From assembly GCA_937952305.1 (NCBI GenBank), contig CALFZO010000140.1, positions 3,128 to 67,127 of the forward strand: a DNA stretch of 64,000 nucleotides. Direction: 5' to 3'. How positions within the stretch are numbered: position 1 is the stretch's first letter; each line of letters starts with the position of its first letter. The stretch is from an uncultured Anaerolineales bacterium. Lineage in GTDB: Bacteria > Chloroflexota > Anaerolineae > Anaerolineales > UBA6663. Both the position numbers and the translations under genes were made by a program. Below, piece by piece: positions 1 to 14,465 of the stretch. The notes under the pieces were generated by a model, which was not told the DNA's origin, did not search any database, and saw only the letters and a program-made list of their open reading frames with translations.

Positions 1-2255
1 TTCGTAGCGCGCGGCTTCGCCAACTACCGCCTGAACACCAAGCTGCTGATCGGCTTTGTGACTGTGGCGCTGGTGCCCCTGACACTGCTGACCGTGCGCA
101 ACGATCAGGAGAACCGGGCGGCGCTGCGCACGGCCGCCTATCAATCCCTGCTGGCCGCGGCCGCCCGCACGGCCGCCACCGTCGACGCCTTCCTGAACGC
201 CAACCTCAACGCCGTCACGGCCGAGGCGCGCCTGACCACGTTGAGCGATTACCTGGCCCTGCCCGAGCGGCAGCGGGCCGGCAGCGATCTGGAGCGCCAG
301 GCCAAGAACCTGCTGGCCTCGCTGCAATCGATGAACCTCCAGAACGTGGCGGCCGAGTCCGAGACCCGCGTCATCCAGGCCTATCTCCTGCTGGATACGC
401 GCGGCAACCTCGCGCTCTCCACCACGCCGACCTTGCCGGCCGACACCAGCTTTCTGCGCGGCGACCTGTTCATGCTGCCGCGCATGACCGGCCGCGCCTA
501 CGGCTCGCCCGTGTACTTCACCGGCCCGGAACAGGGCAGCCTGTACTTCTCGGCGCCGGTGCTGGACCTGGACGAGCGCGTCGTCGGCGTCCTGGTGACG
601 CAGGTGAATACGGCCTGGCTGCAGCGCATCATCGTCCAGAGCAACAACCTGCTCGGCGGGAGCTCGGCCTCCTTCGCAGCGCTGTTCAACGAGAACGGCC
701 TGCGCCTGGCGGACGGCGCGGCGGAGGGCACCAACGTGCCGCGCTTCGCGGACCTGCCCGCGGCCGAGCGCCTGGCCAGCCTGGCCGAGGCCGGCCAACT
801 GCCCGGGCTGCCGCCCGAGGACCTGAATGCGGGCCTGCCCACGCTGGCCCAGCAGGTGTGGCAGGCGCAGTCGCAACAAGCCACGTTCTATTTCGCCGGC
901 ATCGTGCACTATGCCGCCAACCCCAACCGGCCGGAGCCGCAGCATCTGGCCGCGCTGCTGCCGTTGAGCACGCGCCCGTGGGTGGTCATGTTCGCCCAGC
1001 CGGAGAGTGTCGCCCTGGCCCCGGCCGAGGGCCAGACGCGCGTGTCGATCTTCCTGTCGATTGTCTTCGCCCTCGGTGTGGCGGCCGTCTCCGTGCTGGC
1101 GGCGCGCAACCTGGCGATGCCGATCAACGACCTGACGGCCACGGCCGAACGCGTGCGCGGCGGCGACCTGGGCGCGCGCGCCCAGCCGGTAGCCAGCGAC
1201 GAGATCGGCCTGCTCTCGCAGACCTTCAACACGATGACGGCCCAGCTGCAGGAAATGCTCAGCAGCCTGGAGCAGCGCGTGGCCGAACGCACCGCCCAGC
1301 TGCAGGCCACCGCCGACATCAGCCGCGCCACAGCCGGCGTGCGCGATCTGGATGAACTGCTGGAGCTGGCCGTGGAGCTGATCCGCGGCCGCTTCGGCTA
1401 CTACCACGCCTCGGTCTTCCTGATCGACGAGGCCGGCGAGTACGCCCAGCTGCGCGAATCCACCGGCGAGATCGGCGCGCAGCTCAAGGCCCGCCGGCAC
1501 CGGCTGGCCATCGGTTCGCGCTCCCTGGTGGGCTGGGTCACCCAGAACCGCCGGCCGCGCATCGCCCGCGATGTGGCCGGCGACCCCTTCCACTTCAAGA
1601 ACCCGCTCCTGCCGGAGACCCGCTCGGAACTGTGTCTGCCGCTGATCGTGGGCGACCGGCTGATCGGCGCGCTCGATGTGCAGAGCCAGGAGGTGGACGC
1701 CTTCAGCGAGACCGACGTGCAGGCGCTGCAGGTGCTGGCCGACCAGCTCAGCATCGCCATCGAGAACGCGCAGCTGTTCCAGGCGGCGCAGAGCGACCTG
1801 GCCCAGGCCCGCGCGCGCTACCAGCAGACTCTGGACGCCAACTGGCGCGATGTGCTGGGCGGCACGGCCCGCGAGCTGGTCTACGACCTGGAGCCGGGCA
1901 GCGCCGTCAGCGCGGCCCCGCTGCTCGTCCCACTGCGCCTGCGGGATCAGGTCATCGGCACCATCGAACTGCACCGCGGCCCGGAGGCCACCCCGCTCTC
2001 GCCGGAGGAAGAGGCCCTGCTGGACACGGTGGCCGCGCAGCTCGCCACCGCTCTGGAAAGCGCCGTGCTCGTCCAAGAGAGCCAGGCCCGCAGCCGGCGC
2101 GACCGGCTGATCACGGCCATCACCGACGAGATGCGCGCCTCGCTCAGCCCGACAGCCATCCTGCAGAACAGCATCCGCCAGCTCGGGCGCGTGCTGGGCG
2201 CCACCGAGGTCAAGGTGCGCCTGGGCGGGCCGCCGCAGGCCGGAGGCCCGGCGGC

Positions 2256-2259
<4 letters not shown>
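1..2259 (+). CDS. Membrane sensor protein (dCache-like, HAMP, GAF), 5'-truncated
   Basis: The reading frame is open from the first base, so the true start lies outside the window; a GTG at 58 is internal to the first membrane helix. The visible part runs: first transmembrane helix (about nt 40-100), a long extracytoplasmic region of Cache type, second transmembrane helix (about nt 1045-1110), HAMP linker with the PINDLTATAERV segment, a coiled coil, one full GAF domain (about nt 1320-1780) and a second, shorter GAF-like stretch. No HisKA, HATPase or GGDEF domain follows, so it is a receptor without an output domain. Its stop overlaps the ATG of the next gene by four bases (ATGA), so the two are translationally coupled and it probably feeds signals into the downstream hybrid kinase. 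The GAF module closely resembles three modules in that kinase. Confidence 0.85.
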
Positions 2260-8375
<6,116 letters not shown>

Positions 8376-8400
8376 CGGCCCGCCCGCCGAGAGAAGCCGT

Positions 8401-10116
8401 ATGACGCCTGAGATCAGCATGGTTTGCACGGACTGCGGGCACCGCCTGCCGTTTTCGGCCGCCCAACTGCGCTGCCCGGCCTGCAACAGCGAATGGCTGG
8501 AGGCCGCCTACGATTACGACGCCATCGCCGGCAGCTTCGCCACCGCCCACCTACGGCGCGAGCCCGGCCTGTGGCGTTACCGCGAGCTCCTGCCGCTGCG
8601 CGACATGGGCCATGCCGTCACGCTCGGCGAGGGCAACACGCCGCTCGTGCCGGTCACGAATTTGGGCCTGATGCTCGGCCGGCCCTATCTCTACATCAAG
8701 GACGAGCGCCAGAACCCGACCGGCTCTTTCAAGGACCGCCAGGCCGCGCTGGCCGTCTCGGTCATGAAGGAGGCCGGCATCACCGACGCCGTGGTGGCCT
8801 CCACCGGCAACGTCGCCATCTCCTACGCCGCCTACGGCGCGCGAGCCGGCATCAAGGTCTACGCCTTCTTGACCTCGCTGGTGCCGCCGGAAAAGATGCG
8901 CGAGTGCGCGCTGTACGGCGCCCAGGTCATCAAGGTCACCACCACCTACGACCGGTCCAAGGATCTGGCGCAGGCCTTCGCGCGCCAGCGGGATATGTAC
9001 TACGACCGCGGCCTGCGCAGCATCGCCTCGGTGGAGAGCATGAAGACGCTGGCTTACGAGATCGCCGAGCAACTGGCGCGCCAGCTGCCGGCCGAGCTGC
9101 GCGTCCGCCCGGCCGACGGCCGGTTCAGCGCCAACGGCCGCGGCCCGGCGGTCTGGCGCGCGCCGGACTGGTACATTCAGTCGGTCAGCGGCGGCCTGGG
9201 GCCGGTGGGGACCATGCGCGGTTTCCAGGAGTTGCACCGCATGGGCCTGATCGACCGCGTGCCGGCGCTGGCCTGCGTCCAGGCCGAGGGCTGCGCGCCG
9301 ATGGTCACGGCCTTCCGCAAAGGCTTGTCGACGCCGGAAGTGGTCGAGTCGCCGCGGACGCGCATCGGCACGCTGGCCACCGGCAACCCCGGCCGCGCCT
9401 ACGCGCTGCTCAAACGCACCATCGACGAGTTTGGCGGTGTGATGGAGGCGGTCAGCGACGAAGAGGGCTTCCGGGCCATGCACGTCATGGCAAAAATGGA
9501 AGGCCTGTCGATGGAGCCGGCCGCGGCCGTGGCCTTTGCCGGGCTGTTCAAGCTGGTACACCAGGGCCTGATCAAGCCCGAGCACGTGGTCGTGATCAAC
9601 TGCACCGGGCACACCTTCCCGGTGCAGAGCGACGTCCTGGGCGAGGGCTGGGCGCGGGACATGGATGAGCGCGCGCCCGAGACCGCCGACGCCGCCAGCC
9701 CGCCGCCGGAGGGGGTGCTGGCAGCGCTGGAGCGCCTGGATGCGCGGGTGCGCTCCATCGCCATCGTCGATGACACGCCCGACGCCGTGCGCCTGTTCCG
9801 GCGCATCCTGCAGGCCAAGGGCGATTACCAGATCTACGAGGCCCACGACGGCCGGGCGGGCCTGGCCCTGATCCGCGCCAAGCACCCGGACCTGGTGATC
9901 CTGGACCTGATGATGCCGGAGGTGGACGGCTTTGCCGTGCTGGATGCGCTGCGCGCCGACGAGGCCACGCAGGACATCCCCGTGATCGTGGTCACCGCCA
10001 AAGCCCTGACGCCCGAGGAGCGCGATCGGCTGACCGGCCAGATCGAGGCCCTGCTCCAGAAAGGCGCGTTCATGGACAACGAATTGCTGGATGATGTGTC
10101 GAAGGCTCTGAACTAG
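8401..10116 (+). CDS. Threonine-synthase-like PLP enzyme fused to a receiver domain
   Basis: A 571-residue fusion. The N-terminus holds a rubredoxin-like zinc ribbon (two CxxC pairs, residues about 9-30). A fold-type II PLP domain follows (residues about 70-430) with the GSFKDR motif, making Lys111 the predicted Schiff-base lysine, and STGN as the phosphate-contact region. This resembles threonine synthase (O-phosphohomoserine to threonine). Residues about 450-571 are a CheY-like receiver with an acidic pair in IVDD, acceptor Asp502 in ILDLMMP and a late Lys in LLQKG. The start is ATG, 25 bases after the giant kinase gene, so both are likely in one operon. I infer that phosphorylation could regulate the enzyme, or that the enzyme domain now has a signalling role. 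No separate thrC, thrA or thrB is visible nearby. Confidence 0.88.
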   Translation: MTPEISMVCTDCGHRLPFSAAQLRCPACNSEWLEAAYDYDAIAGSFATAHLRREPGLWRYRELLPLRDMGHAVTLGEGNTPLVPVTNLGLMLGRPYLYIKDERQNPTGSFKDRQAALAVSVMKEAGITDAVVASTGNVAISYAAYGARAGIKVYAFLTSLVPPEKMRECALYGAQVIKVTTTYDRSKDLAQAFARQRDMYYDRGLRSIASVESMKTLAYEIAEQLARQLPAELRVRPADGRFSANGRGPAVWRAPDWYIQSVSGGLGPVGTMRGFQELHRMGLIDRVPALACVQAEGCAPMVTAFRKGLSTPEVVESPRTRIGTLATGNPGRAYALLKRTIDEFGGVMEAVSDEEGFRAMHVMAKMEGLSMEPAAAVAFAGLFKLVHQGLIKPEHVVVINCTGHTFPVQSDVLGEGWARDMDERAPETADAASPPPEGVLAALERLDARVRSIAIVDDTPDAVRLFRRILQAKGDYQIYEAHDGRAGLALIRAKHPDLVILDLMMPEVDGFAVLDALRADEATQDIPVIVVTAKALTPEERDRLTGQIEALLQKGAFMDNELLDDVSKALN

Positions 10117-10205
10117 TTGGGACGCGAAGGGCGAAAGACCCAGGACGGCCGCCGGTGCAGCTAGACGGGCGGCCATCGTCTGTCAGTCGTCTTCCGTCAG
10201 CACGT

Positions 10206-11258
10206 ATGCAACTCGGCCCCAAGCTCCCGTCGTGGAAGTCGACCCAGGCTCAGGGTATCGCCGCCGCCCTGCTCTCGGCGCTGGCCTCCGGCCTGGTGCC
10301 GATCTTCGGGAAGCAGGCCTATGAGGCCGGCCTGGCGCCGTTCACGCTGGTGATGCTGCGCACCGTCGGCGCGGCCGGCGCCCTGTGGCTGATCTACCTG
10401 ATCTTCTGGCGCAAGTTCATTTATATCTACCCCTTCGCCTTCGCGGCCTGCCTGGTGGCGGGCGTGGTCAACGGCCTGGGCTCGTTGATGTTCTATACCA
10501 GTCTGCAGCGCCTGGACGCCTCCATCAGCCAGCTGCTCTTCACGCTGTATCTGCTCTTCCTGACGCTCTTCTCGTGGCTGGACGGTTACCGCATCTCGCG
10601 CCTGACGCTGGTGCGCCTGGGCCTGGCGCTGCTGGCCGTCGTGCTGTTGAAGTGGTCGCCCAACGGCGCCGCCGACTGGCCGGCGGCCCTGTTGATGATC
10701 GCGGCCGGCGCCCTGTACGCGCTGCACGTGTCCATCAATCAGCACACGCTGTACGACGTGCCGGCGCCGACCGTGACGCTGTACACGCTCTCCGGCATGG
10801 CGTTGACGGTGTTCATCGCCTACGCCGTCAACGGCTACCCGCCGCTGCCGGCCACGGCCGGGGCCTGGCAGCCCGTGCTGCTCCTGACCGCCGTCACGCT
10901 CATCGCGCGGCTGACGCTGTTCCTGGGCGTCAAACACCTGGGCGGCATGCAGGCCGTGCTGATCAACCTGGGCGAGGGCCTCGTGACCGTGCTGGCCGCC
11001 ATTGCCTGGCTGGGCGAGACCTTCACGCCCGTACAGTGGTTGGGGGCCGCCGTGTTGGGCGCGTCGCTGCTGCTGGTGACGCGCGAACAAGCCTTAGGCG
11101 TCATCCCACGCCCCAAGCCGTGGCTGCAGATCTTTACGCAATGGTTCGCGACTTTGTCGGCGACGTTCGGCGCGGCCAGCCCGCCCGAGGCCGATCCGCC
11201 CCGCCCCCCCAAGCCGGCCCCCAAGGGCGCCTCACCCTCGAATACGCCGGACGATTGA
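10206..11258 (+). CDS. EamA-family drug/metabolite transporter
   Basis: A 350-residue integral membrane protein with about ten hydrophobic helices arranged as two EamA repeats (residues about 18-145 and 160-290). It opens with a helix containing SALASGLVPIFGKQAYEAG, typical of the DMT superfamily. A proline-rich cytoplasmic tail follows the last helix. I chose the ATG at 10206 rather than the in-frame GTG at 10155, because the extra 17 residues are polar and not part of the family. The substrate cannot be predicted from sequence; homologues export amino acids or metabolites. It lies 89 bases after the PLP-receiver gene, which might hint at an amino-acid substrate, but that is inference from position only. 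Confidence 0.85.
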   Translation: MQLGPKLPSWKSTQAQGIAAALLSALASGLVPIFGKQAYEAGLAPFTLVMLRTVGAAGALWLIYLIFWRKFIYIYPFAFAACLVAGVVNGLGSLMFYTSLQRLDASISQLLFTLYLLFLTLFSWLDGYRISRLTLVRLGLALLAVVLLKWSPNGAADWPAALLMIAAGALYALHVSINQHTLYDVPAPTVTLYTLSGMALTVFIAYAVNGYPPLPATAGAWQPVLLLTAVTLIARLTLFLGVKHLGGMQAVLINLGEGLVTVLAAIAWLGETFTPVQWLGAAVLGASLLLVTREQALGVIPRPKPWLQIFTQWFATLSATFGAASPPEADPPRPPKPAPKGASPSNTPDD

Positions 11259-11729
11259 GCGTCCGTCTGCCCCGACCTGCACACTGACTCTGTCTGGGCA
11301 CACCAACCCGCCTCAGGCGCGCACCCGGCCAGGCTTTGGCCTTTCATCATGCCGGCCTGCTTTTGGGTTTGGCAAACCGGGCGTCAGGCAACGGCCAGGG
11401 CGCCCGTACTTTTGTCCGAGTTTACAGACAAGCCCTATCCGGTTACAATAACAACAGGGTCTGGGTCGAGCAAACCGAAATCCAACTTCACTGGGACAAT
11501 TTACCGCACGTTGTGTCACTGGCTGGCTGCTGGGAGCCGGACCGGTCTAGCGCACAAACGTGCAGCTGCGTGGAGAGGTATCGACGCGGCTACGATCTAC
11601 GGCGGTTGCCAGGGTGACCGGGGTTGAACACCTTGCCCGCCCTCGTAGATCTGGGCAGGACGCGGGTCAGCTCTGCAATCGGCGGTGCTGAAGGCGGCCG
11701 CCGCATTCCGGACGGAGTGGAATCGGGCG
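11259..11729. other. Non-coding gap of about 470 bp
   Basis: No convincing gene lies here; the short frames have no recognisable composition or motifs. The stretch around 11410-11500 is less GC-rich than the flanks and holds the promoter annotated separately. No tRNA or recognisable riboswitch was seen. Confidence 0.6.
11421..11449 (+). promoter_or_regulatory. Sigma70-type promoter upstream of the NarL-type kinase
   Basis: TTTACA (11421-11426) and TACAAT (11444-11449) are separated by exactly 17 bases, each one mismatch from the -35 and -10 consensus. The box stands in a locally AT-richer patch and faces the kinase gene, giving a leader of roughly 230-270 bases. Confidence 0.6.
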
Positions 11730-13103
11730 ATGTGGGTTCCGGCATATCCACAGTCTCGGTTGTTGACAACCGCTCAGCGCGGGTCTGACCTGTTCGCAGA
11801 CCGCCTGGCCCCCTGGCTGCTTGAAAACCAACCGTTCGCGGAAATCCCCTTCTCCCGGGACAGTGGCGGCCTGCTGCTGCCGCTGTTGGGCGTGTTCGTG
11901 CTCACGGCTTTGTTGTTCTACGGAGCCCGCCGACATTGGCGCCAGGCCGCGGACCGTGAGCGGCGCCAGACGCTGGCGCTCCACCTGGGCCAACTCCAGG
12001 ATTTGGGCGAACTCGCCCGCTACCTCGCGCATTTCCCGGCCACCTGCCTGCCCATCGCCCGCACCAGCGTCTACCTGTATGACCATGCCGAGGCCAGACG
12101 GACTCTGGCCGCCGCCTGGCCGCCCGCGGCCCGGGCGCTGACGACGCACCCCTCGGCCTCGGCTTGCCAGACCTGCCTGGCCAGCCGCACGCACGGCCTG
12201 CGGCGCTGCCTGACCACGCCGCGCTCGGATGATCGAGCGGCCAGCCGGCCCTGGTGTCTGCCTTTGCGCTACGAGAGCTTGCTCGTCGGCATCCTGCAAT
12301 TGACCTTTCCCGCCGACCGGCCGCCCGCCGCACTGCAACTGCGCTGGCTGGAAGCCAGCTCGGCCGAGATCGCCCTGGCCCTGGTGCGGGCGCTCGGCCG
12401 GAACCAGCAATTGGCGCTGGCGCGCGCCAACGCGCAGGCGGCCGAACGCAACCGCCTGGCGCACCTCTTGCACCATTCGCTGGCCCAGCAGTTAAGTTAT
12501 CTGCACTTCGGCCTGGACCACCTCGCGAATACCCAACGGCCGCCCGACCCGGAGCGGCTGCGCGCCGACCTGGAGCGGCTGCGCCTCGTGGCCCACTACT
12601 CGTACACGCAAGTGCGTGACGCCCTGGACCTGCTCACCTCCGCCCGGCCATTTGACCTGACCCTGGCCGTCGAGCACTACGCCAGTTTCCTGGCCCAGAC
12701 GGCGAACCTGGCGCTCACCTTCACCGCCTGTGGGCGGCCGACCCCGCTCCCGGCTGAACTATGCCAGCCAGTCTTCGGTCTCATCCAGGAAGGTCTGCAC
12801 AATGCCCAGAAGCACGCCCAGGCCCGCTCCATCTGGCTCAGCCTGGCGTGGTCCCCCGACTCCCTGCGTATCGAAGTCACCGACGACGGGATCGGCTTCG
12901 ACCCGACAGCGCTTCCGGCCAAAGGGCACTTCGGCCTGCCCATGGTGCAGGAAAGCGTGACCACGCTGGGCGGCCAACTGACGCTGGAGAGCGCGCCGGG
13001 GCGCGGCACGCGGCTGGCCGTATTGCTGCCGCTGGCGCGCGAGAGTTACGCCGGCGACGAGGCCCGCGCCGGGGCCGCCGGCGCGTCCGAGGCGCACCGG
13101 TGA
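11730..13103 (+). CDS. NarL-family sensor histidine kinase (HisKA_3)
   Basis: A membrane-anchored kinase of 457 residues from the ATG at 11730; an in-frame GTG at 11685 would add 15 residues, but GGAG at 11714-11717 favours the ATG. One clear transmembrane helix (LLLPLLGVFVLTALLFYGA) lies near residues 47-65. A GAF-like input region with a Cys cluster (SACQTCLAS) follows, then the HisKA_3 dimerisation segment containing LLHHSLAQQL, then HATPase_c with GLIQEGLHNAQKHA, DDGIGFDP and a GRGTRL G2 region. In most relatives the phospho-acceptor His is followed by Asp (HDSLAQ); here it is His-His. It probably signals to the LuxR-type regulator two genes downstream. Confidence 0.88.
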   Translation: MWVPAYPQSRLLTTAQRGSDLFADRLAPWLLENQPFAEIPFSRDSGGLLLPLLGVFVLTALLFYGARRHWRQAADRERRQTLALHLGQLQDLGELARYLAHFPATCLPIARTSVYLYDHAEARRTLAAAWPPAARALTTHPSASACQTCLASRTHGLRRCLTTPRSDDRAASRPWCLPLRYESLLVGILQLTFPADRPPAALQLRWLEASSAEIALALVRALGRNQQLALARANAQAAERNRLAHLLHHSLAQQLSYLHFGLDHLANTQRPPDPERLRADLERLRLVAHYSYTQVRDALDLLTSARPFDLTLAVEHYASFLAQTANLALTFTACGRPTPLPAELCQPVFGLIQEGLHNAQKHAQARSIWLSLAWSPDSLRIEVTDDGIGFDPTALPAKGHFGLPMVQESVTTLGGQLTLESAPGRGTRLAVLLPLARESYAGDEARAGAAGASEAHR

Positions 13104-13149
13104 TTGCCGCCCGCCCCCGGCCGCCGCTGGTTCTCTGGACGAGGACTCA

Positions 13150-13440
13150 ATGACCCTACTCGAAGCGACCTCGCTGGGGCTGGACCTCCTGCTGGTGGCC
13201 GCCGCCGCGATCACGTATCTCGCCCGGCCGCGCATCGGCGGTCAACTCAGCCGCGGGCTGCGGATCTTGCTCGGCGGCGTCATCATCCTGGGGCTGGCCC
13301 ACCTCATCGAGACGGCGATGTTCGCCATCTTTAGCTTCAGCCTGCAGATCAACGAGGTCCTCCACCGGTTGATCGTCATGTTCGGTTTCGTGTTCGTCAT
13401 TCTGGGCTTCTTGATTATGCGGCGCGCCTTCGAGGAATAG
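13150..13440 (+). CDS. Small three-helix membrane protein
   Basis: A 96-residue protein with three predicted transmembrane helices (residues about 8-25, 38-60 and 70-90) and almost no soluble part. It sits between a NarL-type kinase and its likely response regulator, 46 bases after the first and 27 before the second, so it is probably co-transcribed and may be a membrane accessory or sensor of the pair. I do not recognise a named family. The second and third helices carry the charged residues H, E and R, which is unusual for a simple anchor. Confidence 0.7.
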   Translation: MTLLEATSLGLDLLLVAAAAITYLARPRIGGQLSRGLRILLGGVIILGLAHLIETAMFAIFSFSLQINEVLHRLIVMFGFVFVILGFLIMRRAFEE

Positions 13441-13467
13441 GGCGCTGGCCTGGACGGGAACAAGCGG

Positions 13468-14457
13468 ATGACCAGCGACCCCGCCCCCGAGGGCAACGCC
13501 TACCGCCAGGTCTTGACCTCGATCGTCAAGCGCTTTGTGCGGTTGGTCGGCGCGTCGGCGGCTGTGGTTGTGGCTCGGCGGGTCCCGCAGTTGAAGGTTG
13601 AGGACGATGGTAACGTTACCGACTACGACCAGGAGAATCCGGTGGACAGTGTCATGCGGTTGATCGTCGAGTATGGCGCTGTTTTCGGCGAGATGGCTGT
13701 CACCCTCTCGCGCCAGGCCACGCGGCCGATGACCGACAGCGCCGCGCAGAGCGTCCTGCAGGAGGCCGGACTCTTGAACCCGGCGGCCAGCGGCCCACTT
13801 AGCGTGCTGCTGGTGGATGACCACAGCCTCTTCCGCGAGGGCATCGCCAGCCTGCTGTCCAGCCAGCCGGACATCAAGGTCGTCGGCCAGGCGGGCTCGG
13901 TGCGCGAGGCCGTCGCGAAAGCCCAGAATCTGAAACCGGATGTCGTGCTGATGGACCTGGGTCTGCCGGACGGCAGCGGCCTGGAGGCCACCCGCGCCAT
14001 CCTGGCCAGCCAGCCGGCCGCTAAGATCGTCATCCTGACCGTGCACGAGAACGACGAGCAGCTCTTCGCGGCCGTGCGGGCCGGCGCGGTGGGCTATCTG
14101 TTCAAGAACATCCGCGCCGGCGAACTGCTGAAGCGTCTGCGCGACGTCGCCCAGGGCGACGCCGGCCTATCCCCGGCCATCGCCCGGCGCATCCTGGACG
14201 AGTTCTCGCGCCTGCCCAGTCCGCCGGCCGCGCCCAACAGCGCCACCGACCTCACCGCCCGCGAACTCGAGATCGTCCGCGAGCTGGCGCACGCGGCCAC
14301 GAACCGCGAGATCGCGCAGAAGTTCGTGATCAGCGAGAACACGGTCAAGAACCACGTGCGCAACGTGCTGAGCAAGCTGCATCTGCACAGCCGCCGCGAC
14401 CTGGCCTCGTACGCGCGCGACCACGGCCTGACGCCGCCGCCAGAGCCGCCCAAGTAA
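13468..14457 (+). CDS. NarL/LuxR-type response regulator with an extra N-terminal domain
   Basis: A 329-residue DNA-binding regulator. The receiver spans residues about 112-235 (VLLVDDHSLFREG, acceptor Asp163 in LMDLGLPDGSG, conserved Lys in YLFKN). The LuxR-type HTH lies at about 258-320 (LTARELEIVRELA and NTVKNHVRNVLSKL). Unlike ordinary NarL proteins of about 215 residues, it carries a 110-residue N-terminal extension, predicted to be helical, with the segment RFVRLVGASAAVVVARRVP. I do not know this domain. Being downstream of the HisKA_3 kinase and the small membrane protein, it is the presumed output of that system. It converges on the CopC-CopD gene with only eight bases between stops. 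Confidence 0.92.
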   Translation: MTSDPAPEGNAYRQVLTSIVKRFVRLVGASAAVVVARRVPQLKVEDDGNVTDYDQENPVDSVMRLIVEYGAVFGEMAVTLSRQATRPMTDSAAQSVLQEAGLLNPAASGPLSVLLVDDHSLFREGIASLLSSQPDIKVVGQAGSVREAVAKAQNLKPDVVLMDLGLPDGSGLEATRAILASQPAAKIVILTVHENDEQLFAAVRAGAVGYLFKNIRAGELLKRLRDVAQGDAGLSPAIARRILDEFSRLPSPPAAPNSATDLTARELEIVRELAHAATNREIAQKFVISENTVKNHVRNVLSKLHLHSRRDLASYARDHGLTPPPEPPK

Positions 14458-14465
14458 CGCCAGGG

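Noticed and set aside
10147..10174. GGCCGCC/GGCGGCC hairpin after the PLP-receiver gene
   Set aside because: No T-run follows and such GC stems are frequent by chance at this base composition.
11336..11627. Short plus-strand frames in the gap before the NarL-type kinase
   Set aside because: No ribosome-binding site, no conserved-looking sequence, and the promoter at 11421-11449 lies inside them.
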